This document shows, one piece after another, positions 13,401 through 24,362 of a stretch of 64,000 nt of DNA (position 1 is its first letter; each line of letters opens with the position of its first letter). The notes beneath the pieces were generated by a model that saw only the letters and a program-made list of their open reading frames with translations, was not told the origin of the DNA and did not search any database. The stretch comes from Polytrichum commune (lineage: Eukaryota; Streptophyta; Polytrichopsida; Polytrichales; Polytrichaceae), in assembly GCA_950295325.1 (NCBI GenBank), contig OX485804.1, positions 28,768,001-28,832,000 of the forward strand, in the 5' to 3' direction. Position numbers and translations under genes: made by a program.

Positions 13401-14702
13401 ACATGCAAGTAGTACTACCACCAAATCTCACCAATGAGTTTCAATGTCTAAGTTCAAACAACACTTACAGATAGAGGTAATCAGTACACCAAAAAAACAA
13501 AAATCAAGTGAGATAGTTAGACCAGATCTTAATACATACTAAATACAAAGCCATCAAAGAACGATAATCAGAAAATTAGAGTGAAATAGAACACAAATCA
13601 CACATGGGCAATTGCCAAAGGATGACACATGCTATTGGGCATTTGATACAGATGGTCACCTTCAGTGCAATAATCTGTCCAAACTCCAAATCCACTGCTC
13701 GACACACATCTCCATATGATCCTGATCCAACGTGCGCTTGGAGCCTATACCGAGGACCGACTGCACAACAGCCACAACACCAAAAAATTAAAAAAATTAA
13801 AAATGAAGCCCCACATTCTGTTCTAAGACTTCTGTGCGTGATGTAGTGGCAGAATATATCGACCACCTTACTGCTCAGCTTGTCTTACCGCCACGTCGGA
13901 AAAAGAAGGGCTCAACTCCTCTACACGATCTCAATTTGATACACTCCATATTTGCACACCCACATTCATATGCATATGCATTGGGGGATGCTGGAACCCG
14001 CAACATATGCTGCCGTGGTCGTATAGCAAATTCCTTATGCCGCAGAAAGAATACATGCACTGTGGGGTTTGAATTCACCCATACTCTAATGCACGTATTC
14101 CAAGCATGCACATGTGAATCATGGCTGCATTCTTCCTCAAAGCATGCTTCCTAGTACTCTGCCTTTTATTTTAACAGAAAGGGCCCTAATTGAACCCATC
14201 ACTTGTAACAAAAATAAATATATGGACACCCTCGCTGGACTGGGGAGATTCTGCCATTGTTCGAAATCCACGTAGAGCGAAATGGTAGACATACACTCGA
14301 TTGCTTGAGTACTTGCTCCGTCTGTTAAAAATGTTGAAACACCGCAACAATGTCCTGGTCACCTCTAATTCCATAAACAGCACATTCTAGCCCCCATGCC
14401 ATGATTCTAATTGCAAAATTCCTAACCGAAAGTGTGAGGGGTTAAGAGGATGTGATCCACCCCGAAGTGAATAAATATCGGTGACCTGGATGATTTGGTT
14501 TGCCATGTAGCTGGAGTTGGGTATAGATTTCCTGTCCATGAATCCTTATAGCAAACCCAGAAATGCGGATAGCACCGGAAAGTGAGAGAAAAGTTTCATT
14601 GAAGACACAGGGTTAGGCCATTTTCTTACCCGACCAGAGTTGTCCACAAACTGCATAGATTCCCTTCGAGGCGTCCACCTCTTGCACATCGCTAGAGGCC
14701 AT
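4451..14702 (-). CDS. MAPK-like CMGC protein kinase with altered activation lip, 16 exons
   Basis: Probable Ser/Thr kinase related to MAP kinases. My exons, in transcript order: 14702-14630, 13760-13660, 13154-13058, 12532-12460, 12310-12200, 11680-11596, 11322-11281, 10857-10787, 10517-10493, 10367-10300, 9768-9699, 9132-9031, 8641-8516, 7363-7238, 6277-6086, 4837-4451. They total 1749 nt (582 aa), with every junction in frame. Visible: glycine loop GSGSYGDV (36-43), ATP lysine K58, HRDIKSEN (151-158), DFG (171-173), RAPEV (201-205), IDVWSVGCIF (216-225), MAPK-type DVIGTPCW and DDALDLLQRMLAF. The C-terminal 230 residues are Gln/Ser/Gly-rich, with a basic nuclear-localisation-like PPAKRQRK (544-551). 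Oddities: T-K-T (192-194) where MAPKs have T-x-Y, and TPSHRAPE for TRWYRAPE. The start is the first ATG in frame, with A at -3 and G at +4. The exon 7 acceptor (GGAAG before AGC) is the least certain junction. Confidence 0.85.
4838..6085. repeat. Kinase intron 15 with two MITE-like insertions
   Basis: This intron holds a family A copy at about 4905-5125 (contains GTTTTGCATGCAACAC and ends near TTTAAGTGAGGATAA). It also holds a degraded copy of the element at 42118-42615, from about 5600 to 5979, recognised by TACATGGCATG, GGTCACATATG and the terminal CAGTGGCCCT. No coding signal is seen between them. Confidence 0.55.
6488..6845. mobile_element. MITE-like family A copy in kinase intron 14
   Basis: The ends are inverted: AGTTATCCTTTAACTTAATG on the left, and TTGAGTTGAAGGATAACTC on the right. 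Inside, the element is largely palindromic: GCATGCTTGGAGGTAGTG near 6593 pairs with CACTACCTCCAAGCATGC near 6740. It is non-coding and about 360 bp, as expected of a miniature inverted-repeat element. Confidence 0.75.
6931..7140. mobile_element. MITE-like family F copy in kinase intron 14
   Basis: Terminal inverted repeats: TGTAGTTTACCATTCGGAGT on the left matches, as its complement, ACTCCAAATGGTAACCCACA on the right, followed by CTAATTAGACAA. A second copy with the same ends lies at 59282-59841, and a single end at about 61895-61960. Confidence 0.72.
7640..8000. repeat. Dispersed repeat C in kinase intron 13
   Basis: Shares stretches such as CATGCCCCACCTTTTGCATG, an intervening T/A-rich part, and a segment ending near CCATCCACTTATG with 15510-15760. 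The same family appears in reverse orientation at about 25985-26200. There are no coding features and no clear termini, so the class is unknown. Confidence 0.5.
8025..8272. mobile_element. MITE-like family B fragment in kinase intron 13
   Basis: Contains CATTTTGGTGAAATTAAGG and ends with AATAAGGATAACTCT. It matches the right part of the full copy at 20588-20977. Its left terminus is missing. Families A and B share the terminal AGAGTTATCCTT, which suggests mobilisation by the same or related transposases. Confidence 0.6.
12646..12990. mobile_element. MITE-like family A copy in kinase intron 3 (best preserved)
   Basis: Begins TAGAGTTATCCTCTAACTC and ends with the inverted counterpart GAGCTAAAGAATAACTCTA. 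GCATGCTTGGAGGTAGTGTG is mirrored by CACTACCTTCGAGCATGC further right. It is about 345 bp and non-coding. The outermost TA at both ends fits a two-base target duplication, which is common for Tc1/mariner-derived MITEs, but that is inference. Confidence 0.75.
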
Positions 14703-15150
14703 CGTGACGACAGCGATGGAGCTCGCAGAGCTCCAAATTGCGCAACCAAAATGCGCCCGCCAGGGTGAAGTCGCGTCGGTCTTCGAGAAATGCCGCGGCG
14801 ACCGCTGGTCGACCCGGAAGGATCGGCTCGCCTTCCCAAAACCAACCGCCACTCTACGGTCGGAACCCTCTCCTCGGACGCCGCCTATTGGAAGGCACCT
14901 CAGTTCCTGGGCTCTCGGGCAACCGCTGGACGGGAGAACGGGTTCGCTCCACGTTCCTAAATCGAGAGCAGCGTCCGGTCGTTGGAAGGAATACACTGGA
15001 CGTCGCTCAATGGACGGGAAATTCAGTGATGGGAATTCGAGCGGCGACTAGAGGTCGCTGAGAACCAGACCAAATAGTTTACCTCCCATCAGTCGGTGGT
15101 CTGGCGGAAGGGCGGCTGCGCACACGAGCGCGGACCAGACATCTACACCA
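14703..15150 (-). promoter_or_regulatory. GC-rich 5' leader/promoter region of the kinase gene
   Basis: A GC-rich, CpG-rich block directly upstream of the kinase ATG, standing out against AT-rich surroundings. Reading frames are open on both strands here, as expected for such base composition. The minus-strand frame continuous with the kinase has no ATG before 14702, so it is probably leader sequence. I see no clear TATA box. Confidence 0.5.
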
Positions 15151-15766
15151 TACGTTCATTTATGGTCCCAGGGATCTTCCATTTTCCTAGATTTCGTGCA
15201 TTGGGAATGGTGTCGGTACAGGGTACTTATTTCCTTTAAACACGGTGTCCCTTAATCAAATGGCATAACATGTATTTTAGCCCTCAAAGAACCAAGAAGC
15301 CTTTATGTGCATTACTTGTAGGTGAGATGCACTTATTCCCAACCCTTTGGTTAGTTTGGAGTATCTCGTTAGGTTAGCCTTCCAAAGTAGATTTAGAATG
15401 TGCTTCCAACTAATTGGATCACAACTGAATGTTTTTACAAGATTTTTAAATCATAATGTTTTAGGATGCATATTGGTCAAACATGGTCATTTATTTGTGT
15501 TATCATAGTCATCTAGACCATGTCCCACCTTTTGCATGCAAAAGGCATATCTAGAGCATCTCATTCTGATTTTGCCTAAATAATATGCTACTGAGAATGT
15601 GGAATTGCATGTGACATGTTGTGCTGGTTTAAATGAGTTATACATAGTTCATTAATGTGCTAAATTAATTAACATGTACATCACGATCCTACCTACATTG
15701 GACCTTCCAATGACTTGTTGATGACATAGGTGGGGACTCGGTGTGCTAGACAATTAATGTGCCACA

Positions 15767-15800
<34 letters not shown>

Positions 15801-17828
15801 AGTTAATAAGATATGCTATGAATCCACAAAAGCCCAGAAATAGGGTTTCATAAAAGGCCTCAACCGAAATAGGTGCACCTACCTTGAAGAGTCCTTGAAT
15901 GAAATATTTGTTCTTTAAGACAAGTGTTCAATATGTAAAGATGTGTCCCTTGTATGCTAGACTATTTGTTTCTTGGCCCTTCCCAACTCTAGCTCAAGAG
16001 TCAAGCATGGTTGTGAAGACATGAGGATCAAGGCACCCTTCTTTAAAAATCATTGAAAACCTCCTTGGGTCAAAGCATGTTGACCTTCACCAAAATGTTG
16101 TCATCTTTATCCAACTTAGGACATTCAAATATCATTATACTCAAAATACTCTAACATGTTACAATGTACTAAATTCAATGCTAGCAAATATGAACCAATC
16201 ATCCATTTTAAAGCGGAAAGAACCAAAATAATCCAATGTTAGTATCACTTAGCAATTGGTCAATTTTCTAAAAAATGTTTCAATTTTGAAAAAAATTGTT
16301 TTTCCCTTAAGGCATAGTGCAATTGCCTATAATGGAAGGGAAGATGTACCAATTGAAGAAATGAAATCACATATGCTTCTCCTTCAAAGGTTAATGATTT
16401 GGTAAAGAAACACTAGAGCCTCTATGATATAATCTCAAAGTAGGATGTTTTATGACATAAATCATAAATCAAATAATATTGGCATGAGTATTATGTTGAG
16501 GATGTCACCGAAGAAAAAGTGAAAACCCATGTATTCTCATGCCACATAAGGAGTTGATTATGTGAATGTAGATTTTGTCTTAGAGGAAGAGCCTCTTTGA
16601 AGGTGGATCAGGACATCATCATGTAACTTGCACTAAACTATAAGTTGTCGATTGTTTTTGTTGTTGGCTCTATCCCAAAAGCAAATAAATTGCATAGCAC
16701 AAATTATTTCAAATTATGCCGACATGTCATGTTCTCATTGGACATGAGCACACCAATTATAGACTGTAGCACACTACCGTTGCGGAATGATGATCGCTAT
16801 GCCTAATATTGTACACATGTCACCCTGCCATGGGCTATAGCAAAGCTCCTCACATACAATATCTCGTCCATATCTATGTGTGAAATCTGACAACTTGCAA
16901 TGAGCATCATGTCAAAGGGTTGCATTGAGGAACCAGTGAGTTCTGTGTCTTTTTAGCAATCTCTTGATGTCACTCTTACATCAATGAAACCAAAGAATTT
17001 ATTGATGCAAAAGGATAGATTCCGATGGATGAAAATACAGGAATCTACAGCAAGAATCAACAATTTGGCTGCATGCTCATGGTGTATGACGCAGTTTCAG
17101 TGGCAAAACTCGTCATCTTGAGCAATTGACATTCGGATATAGTACATTACCCATGATACTAGACACCGATCTTTTTGACTGTGAGTTCAGTTTCTTTCCA
17201 AGTCTCTGGGCACTCTCCATCTGTATTAAACTAACAACGTTAGAAATGATCACACAAAGCTGAGTGAATCTGACACCAGCAACTGTATCACAAACCATTC
17301 TCATATTGGAAAATGACATTCTAGATGTTTGAGATTTACTCTTGGTTGCACATTTTGGCCTTGTATTATAGTTTTAGTTTTTGAGGGGAAATATAAACAA
17401 TGAGTATCACCACAGAAAACAAGGTAGGAATGCTTGACTCCATTGAATTATTTGTCCCCAAGGGAGACTGGGAGTTGTTCTCAATGTACAAAATCAGGTC
17501 ATGCTTCGACAAACACTCCCATTAATTTCTCAAGCCAAATCTACCTTTGCATATCCAATCCTGCTCTTAAGCATCTGCGGTAGGAGTAAACAACAGAGTA
17601 ATCCAATGATTGGCTGCCATAAATTAGTACAAAATCGACCACTTTGATGAACTTTGGGTCTGGGACACTTCCCATACTACAGGAGTTGAGAAGTAATAAC
17701 TATAGTTGCCTACCTGGTTCGACAACAACCAATTTTGGAAAGAATTTTTCTAGGTGGTGTGCTGGCATTGGCTATGACAGTATGAAATCCCATGTGAAAA
17801 TTCTGTTTCAGCACTCAAAAGTGTAATC
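15151..17828. other. Intergenic spacer with repeat C and an AT microsatellite
   Basis: AT-rich. Holds repeat C (about 15510-15760) and an (AT)n run at about 15768-15797. The rest, about 15.8-17.8 kb, shows no gene, no clear repeat ends and no RNA gene that I can recognise. Confidence 0.5.
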
Positions 17829-20800
17829 CTACATGAGTTGAGAAGCAACTAATATACTGTTCAGAGCATCAGCCACGAGGGAACGCAGACTAGGGTCATT
17901 GGTTTTAATGTGGCTGCTGTTTGGGCATACTTCAATCCATGCTTGAGAAGGCGATCGAATTTCAACCACATAAGCTTTCCGCTCATGACCTGTGTCAAAA
18001 AGGTCTTTGCTCATCGAGTAGTCATCACTTCTGGTCTGTTGAATGTGAATATCAAACACACCTCTGTCATGAAAAGCTTTCAAGAGGTCATCTGCAGGTA
18101 TCGTACCCCATTGGCACCAATATTTGTGCCATTTTGTAAGCGCATGATTACTGGCAACGTTGGATGATATTGTTGGGGTTTTTTGAAGCAATACTCTTCC
18201 ATCTTTCAAGCAGAGGTCGGCCTGGAAGGACGCAGCAGCTACTGATTTGGGTTTTACGGTAGTTGGCTGCACCTCGAGAGCTAGTTCCGCCAACATGTCC
18301 ACTTCCACTTCTGGTTTGAGGTTGAGTACTTGAACTGTTTGGCCCTTCTTGTAGAACAGATGTGTGGATCTCATATTTGTGTTTTGCACGTGCTCCAGTG
18401 CCATTTGTAAAGCTTTTGGTATCTGTTGCAGAAAGGGAGCATAAGGTAGATGGTGCTAAAAACCATCACTTTAAGCGCTGAGCATAGCATCTATTAGTAT
18501 GATAAAATTTTCTAAATGACTCTAGCTAAGGTAGATGTGCCTAATTTGAATAGTTTTCTCTATGCACACACTTCTAATTTGACACACGCCATTAGTGCAA
18601 GATTTTAAGGTGTTAGTCTTGGGTGGGGTAAAGGTTTTAGCATGCTCTACCTTAAACCACAAACAGTGGCATGGGAGGTAACAGTGTACATAAAACATTG
18701 GACAAAATAACTCCCCTTAACAGTAGCAACACTAGAGACTTCAAATCTGCAGGAAGTTGGAATGAGGGACAGAACTACAAAAACATTGCTACGAAAGTTG
18801 TCTGAAACTTACCAAAACTGTATGTGGCTGCACTTCCTGTATGAGTGAGACTACATCCTTTGGCCTGAACATCACAGAACGAGAGGTTGAAATTCAGATG
18901 CTTTTGAGCAAGGTACCCACCTCAACAAGGAAGAGTAAATGAGGGTCTTCTCCTCAAATTGAAGCTAATCAATGCATACAACCACAATAATGACTGGCCA
19001 GGTCTTCTCCTGAGTTCTTCAGCATCTTGCAGTTTCCAACTGAATATGGCACCAACATGGATCAGCTCTAAGTTAACCTTTTAAAGGACTTGGGGACTCA
19101 ATGTATGCTCTAAGTTAAACCTTTATATATATAATATAAAATCGCCGAGTCTTAGAAATACAAATGAAAAACTAGAAATTTTGGGGTGTTTGTGACCTTA
19201 TTTATTACAACATCCTGTGTGGAGGATTAATTTACAACATACTCATATGTGACATTGATGATCAAAGTACAAGGTATGTATTCGTATCCAAGGACATTCA
19301 AGCTATGTATTTGTACCTAAATATTTTATAACATGGCAATATTCAACCAATTCGAAAAGTGCACTTGAAGAATAATTTTATTTTAGACAAGGTCATTTAT
19401 TGACACAACTAGCTAAAAATGGAAGTATGTAGCTCATATACATGTATTTTGTACATGGAGAGAGGCTTATCAGCCGCTTAAAGGTTAACCGGCCTAAATG
19501 AGGTAGTGCTCACTCAACTTTTGAGAGGGAGAGAGAATTTGGAGAAATACTGTCAGTTATAGTACCTGAGCCTTGAGGCAACAGACACCTCAAGGACCTG
19601 CATTGCTAGTGGCATAAATGGGGCTAGTGAAAGCTCCTTATCAATCTTTCCCTACACCAGACACAAACCAAAGACTCTTTTTTAAATCATAAAATGCATG
19701 GTACTAACTTGAAGATATACTAGAGTAAATAACACTAGGAACATGAGAGTGAAGATAATTAACAAAATCAACAACACCCTGCTAAACGTATACACATGTC
19801 AATTCGAGTGTAGACTCTACTTGACAAGAGAAACTAGTATTACAAAAGTAGGGCAACCTTAGCTGAAATCAGGTCCATGAATCTCAACCTCGGTCAGTAT
19901 CAATAAGCAGAGAGGATTTTGACGCCACCGATGGAGCAGATGTAAAACAGGCCCCATCCGCAAACTCCAATGTGCCGCAAGTACAACACAAGGCTCTTGC
20001 CACACTTTTCTGTAAGTAAACAAGACGATACTTGAGAAACAACAAAAACAACAGAGAAACAGCTTCATCTGCTGTGGACTTGAAAGAGCAGTTTTAAGCG
20101 TCTCCAGCGAAGAACAGAAAATCATAATTTCCAGATGCCCTACCATCTCATCATAGCACAAATTCAAAGAAAATAAAAACCACTCACTGTAAGTCTGCAG
20201 AGTGTAAAGCTTTGCAGTGGCGCAAGAAGCCCTCCAGTAAAAGGTTTACATAGCCAAACGAAGGATCTCCAGCATACAACTGCAGCGCCAAACTTAGCAC
20301 GATGAATGCAAGCCATTTAAAGTACATGTAATCTAAATCATCAAGCAGTCAAAAAATACTGCGGAGCTGCATAATCCTTTTTGACTGAACACAATCCATT
20401 ACTGTACAGTAATCTCATAAAACATCCATCTTTTGTGTTGCAGTGTCAAGATTGTATTGCACTTAAGTGCGTCATTTTGACAGCAACTAGTCACAATGTA
20501 CACCCAACAAGAACCTCACTCCTATTTCAACGAAACATTGCTCCAAGGCATGATTCACTGCCGATCCAATGAAATGTAAATAAGTAGTAGAGTTATCCTT
20601 CGAGTCTCACAGAAACATATATTTTGGTAAAGGGTTTCGCCCCACTTTTAACATTTTATGTATTTAAAGAGTGTTCAAGGGGTGTCAGAACTCCCAATTT
20701 TGGTGAAATGAAGGGGAGCCTGTTTGACTTTGGCAAAGAGATGACTATATAAAAATGAAATCATGGCAAACTTTTGAAGGCACCTAAAATGGTGATCTCG

Positions 20801-23800
20801 AAAGGTTGACAAGGAGTTCAGTTTTAGACATCATCCTTTTGGTAAGGTCAAATGCCTCTTTTTCATTTCACCAAAATTGGGAATTTCAACACCACTTGAG
20901 CACTCCTTAAACATTATAAAATATCAAAAGCAGGGCCCTACCAAAACATGAAATTTTGAGACTTTAAGGATAACTCCATTGTGGAATAAGTAATCCATGA
21001 ACTTACCTTTTCTTGTAGAGCTGGGCAAAGCCACTCAGGAACAATATTGCCATAAGCCAACATCTCCTCAGCTGCTGGAGAGATGTAGTAAATTGGGATA
21101 TTCCTGTAGCAAGGTGTGAACTTTCTTTCAGTATGACTTCAAGAACCAAAATGACAAGCAAGGTTCCACAAATAGAGATAGACACTAACTTACGTGGCAT
21201 TGGCCTCTGAAAGTTGTGCGGACAGCTCATCCAGATATTCCAGTAGAATCCCATCAGGGCTCAGGGGAACAAGCACAGAACCTCCCTTTCTGATTGTGTC
21301 AACCGTTGCTTTACATACCCTAGCTACCTCTGGTAATGCATCTAACCTTACTATATTATTACTATTATTATTATTGTTATTATTATTATGCAGATCACCA
21401 GAGCTCCCCTTTCCTCCAGTGTCAAGTACTACAGCACCAGATTTTAAAGGCCCCACACTGCCACTCGAAACACCCGCACGAGGTCCTAAACTTCCCGAGA
21501 AGTTTCCACTTGTTGCAGTTGTTAGTCCATTTGAGCCACCAGATCCAGGAGATGATGGCCTCGTTGGACGTGCCTGTTCAGTGCCTCCTTGAAGAATTTC
21601 TGGAGCATCGATTTTCAAGGGGTTGTCTGAGCATTCCACATCAGAAAATAACAGAGCATGAACTCCTTTCAGTGAAGCCATGTCCAATGGCATGCTATGG
21701 TTTCTCTCATGCAGAGATGTAGCAATGTACCCCACATGCTGTCTGCCTCCTTTTATCACCCAGTTTGCCGTCCCAATTCCTAGGCCCGAGCTCAAGGGTG
21801 AGATAGTCAAGAAGCCATTTATGTTCACTTCTTCCCCAAATCTCAGCTTTTGCACATGTTCCAAGCAATATTTGACGTCTGCTGCACTGCAACCCCACAA
21901 CAGCCTCATCTAATCATGTATATGAGATTGGTCAATCATAAAATTCCTTGGAATTTGGCATTTGAAGGCATGACCTAAGGTAGACAACCTTAGAAGGTCA
22001 CATTTCTTATTAGGACATCTATTTTTGGATCGTATGTGGTTAAGTGTGCCTCCAAGAATGGATACCAAAACAATGTGTGTTTAAAAGAGATTGGACTAAG
22101 TGCTCAAAATATGGAAACCATTCTAGGCTCGAAATTCAACATAATTAAGGGAACCTGTATGATAATTTAATGAGCACGAGAATCTTCACTTTGATGAATG
22201 ATAAGATATTCATTTAAGCTCCAAAAACTATGAGGAAAGTGGCTATGGGCTTGGTTTGGATATGCTAACCATCTCTTGTTTCATATCCTAGGAGAAAGTG
22301 GACTAGTCAGAAATAGTAACCATTTAAGGGTTGTCTACGTTATTGCAACCTTGGTTCTTAGAATTCAGAAATTTCAAAGAGCACATAAGGTACCACAGGA
22401 GGTCCAAACCTGTACATTGATTGCCAATCTCCTCTGCTTGACAGACATCTATAGGAGGAAGAATTTCTTAATTTTTCTGGTAGGGCAGTCAGGTTCAACC
22501 AAGCTGGTTTATGCCCAGCTACAGATCTCCCATGACTTTGCACAAATTCAGCGTGCATACATAAGAGCTCCTTCATCATCAACTTCCCAATTTCAGCTGT
22601 TGCTTCAGTTGCATAAACCTGCAAAGATCAAAGTTTTTAAGACTCCATACTCTTCAGTCACAGTTGATAGTGAAGGAATTTCCAAACGAGGTTATTAAGT
22701 ACATCAACCTTCATGACAAGGAAAAATAGTCTTGCCTTCGCGCCAAAGTCAGGGTGCCTCGTCAAAAATGGTAGGCCAAGCATTCCGGCTGGATTTGAAA
22801 TGATAATTGCATCCAGCAGACCTACATCCACAAATTCCAGGTCTGCAGTTTTGTACCATGGCTCCGCATCAACTAAGATTTGTCCATTCAATTCCTGGAA
22901 AGGTAGATCAATGCGGACCCTTTTGGTCGAAGATGGCGACCTAGATGAAGGATCCCCTGGCATGTTAGAATTCCTGTCCCTTTTGTCACCAACTTTCACC
23001 GCAACCTCCTCAACCATAGGAGATAGTTTGTTGCCATCACGACCATCAACTGTTCCATTGGATGTATATTCCAATTGGCTTGCTAAATGTGGTGGTGAGA
23101 AGACAGGGAGAAACAGAGCTAGTGCGGAAAGATCGAGGGGGCACTCAAGCAACACGCGAGATTGGTTAAGTTCCAACAAGTGGCAAGCAAGTCCTGAGTC
23201 TTTGGTCAGGTCTTTCTCGCAACCGAGTGATGTCTGCAAAAGAATCACAATCAATCACTCCACACATTGAAGAAATCCATAATACAAGAATAGCCACAAC
23301 TCTAAACCCTAAACCCTAAACCATAAACTCCACCACGTGAAAAAATGATTCTCTCATAACTCCCCAAAACCCTCCCAACTCGTTCTAACACCTTCTAAAC
23401 CCCCAAAAAACCTTTAGTGAAAAGGAAAAAAATCCCACAAAATGCTGCCGTTAGTTTACGCTATGCAACCTAGTGATATCTCCATAAGGATCACAATCAA
23501 TTACTACACATATTAAAAAAATCACAAGAATCACCACAACCCTAAATCATAAACCATCCCCATCACTTGAAAAATGATGCTCTCGTAACTTCCCAAAATC
23601 CTCTCATCCCGTTCTAACACCCTCTAAAGCCCCCAAAAGAATTTCATAAAGAAATAAAAGGCCCTCACAAAATGCTGACGCCAATTTGCGCTATGCAACC
23701 TATTGATGTCAGCAAAACGATTACAAACAATCACTATACATACTATAGAAAATCACAACACAAGAATCGCCATAACCCTGAACCCTAAACCCCATTCACA

Positions 23801-24186
23801 TGGGAAATGATGCTCTCATAACTCCCCAAATTTCCTCCCAACTCATTCTAACACCTTCTAAACCTCCAAAAGACACAATTCATGAAATAAGACACCAATT
23901 GCACAGACACAAAAGAAGAAACCATAAAAACGATTCTGACGCCAGTTTGCCGTCAGTAAAATGATTTCGTATGGACAGGTTACTTCAACAAACACAGTGA
24001 TACATCCTCTGAATTGCTCACAAAATTCTTTCACGAAATCATACAGCCAATGCATACGAACAAATGATTGGTGAAATGGACAGGGACAAAAATGTGTCAT
24101 TACTTACTTACAGTGGACATACTTACAGTGTTCGACAGTCTTAAGAGATCGTGAGAGTGAGCAGGGTGGAAGTTTACCAGCTTCAT
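17829..24186 (-). CDS. INTS9: Integrator complex subunit 9 (inactive metallo-beta-lactamase/beta-CASP protein)
   Basis: INTS9 is the catalytically dead partner of the endonuclease INTS11, acting in the nucleus in snRNA 3'-end cleavage. Exons: 24186-24127, 23233-22736, 22618-22410, 21904-21194, 21103-21007, 20279-20188, 20009-19889, 19651-19566, 18864-18813, 18422-17829. They total 2520 nt, 839 aa, all in frame. Family landmarks: LLECPLDLSAL, EPWYKT, IISNPAGMLGLPFLTRHP, ATAEIGKLMM, SPLSSGLGIGTANWVI, IYYISPAAEE with EWLCP, WQEPCVVLAAHWSLRMGP, and a C-terminal WGTIPADDLLKAF domain. Catalytic HxHxDH is absent, as in the family. The protein is longer than human (658 aa) or, from memory, Arabidopsis (about 700), mainly through a Ser/Gly-rich insertion with poly-Asn in exon 4 (about 346-444). 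Intron 2 looks GC-AG. The exon 7 donor (GAG before GTTGAG) is the weakest junction. Confidence 0.92.
20588..20977. mobile_element. MITE-like family B copy in INTS9 intron 5
   Basis: Terminal inverted repeats: TAGAGTTATCCTTCGAGTCT on the left and GAGACTTTAAGGATAACTC on the right. A second palindrome inside pairs AATTTTGGTGAAATGAAGG with TTCATTTCACCAAAATTGG. It is non-coding, about 390 bp, between exons 5 and 6 of INTS9. Confidence 0.75.
21355..21387 (-). repeat. AAT/AAC trinucleotide repeat coding poly-Asn in INTS9
   Basis: On the coding strand this run of AAT and AAC codons gives eight Asn, one Ser and two Asn inside the low-complexity insertion of INTS9. It lies fully in frame in exon 4 and is likely length-variable. 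Confidence 0.85.
22075..22300. repeat. Dispersed repeat G in INTS9 intron 3
   Basis: Contains GATTGGACTAAGTGCTCA and CATTCTAGGCTCGAA, then a second part ending TTTCATATCCTAGGAGAAAG. Related sequence occurs at about 26830-26930 and about 40770-41015. Termini are not evident. It may be an internal part of the LINE-like family, because the 54.2 kb LINE copy begins with similar words. Confidence 0.45.
23221..23950. repeat. Three-unit tandem repeat (about 230-245 bp) in INTS9 intron 1
   Basis: Units start near 23221, 23464 and 23695 with GCAACCGAGTGATGTCTGC, GCAACCTAGTGATATCTCC and GCAACCTATTGATGTCAGC. Each continues through an AATCAC/CCCTAAA-rich part, CTCATAACTCCCCAAA, TTCTAACACC and AAATGCTG. 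The first unit starts inside coding exon 2 and spans its acceptor. Telomere-like CCCTAAACCCTAAACC sits at the same place in each unit, best kept in the first. Confidence 0.8.
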
Positions 24187-24362
24187 GGTTGAAGATGGTG
24201 AATTCTGGGTGTGGGTCCGAGACGATGCGACAATTCGTCTAGAGTTTGGGCCATTCGCATCCAAGTCTGCTCCGGAGCTCCTAATTGAAGACCATTACTT
24301 CAGTTCAGTTCTATGAAATCCCAGGTTTTCCATCAAGACCCAGTATCGAGGTAAGGTACTGA
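24187..24362 (-). promoter_or_regulatory. 5' flank of INTS9
   Basis: Short stretch between the INTS9 start codon and a large inverted-repeat element. The ATG is followed by a 20-codon first exon and a perfect GTAAGT donor. No TATA box or other element is convincing, and the transposon boundary at 24363 may limit the native promoter. Confidence 0.35.

Noticed and set aside
14613-14996. N-terminal extension of the kinase by 98 residues
   Set aside because: The frame is open but begins with GTG; the first ATG in frame is at 14702 and has a good start context.
14704-15061. Two overlapping plus-strand open frames of 107-115 codons
   Set aside because: They lie in the GC-rich leader of the kinase gene, where stops are rare in all frames. 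Composition explains them and no domain is recognisable.
19859-19888. Extending INTS9 exon 7 to include GPDFS, which resembles a word in animal INTS9
   Set aside because: The frame meets TAA right after it and no GT donor allows it; the donor at GAG before GTTGAG joins in frame to exon 8.
21194-21722. Plus-strand frames with Leu or Tyr runs
   Set aside because: They are the antisense of the INTS9 AAT repeat and Ser-rich insertion.
23221-23950. CRISPR-like regular repeats
   Set aside because: Units are over 200 bp and diverged, with no constant short repeat and unique spacers; the DNA is eukaryotic.
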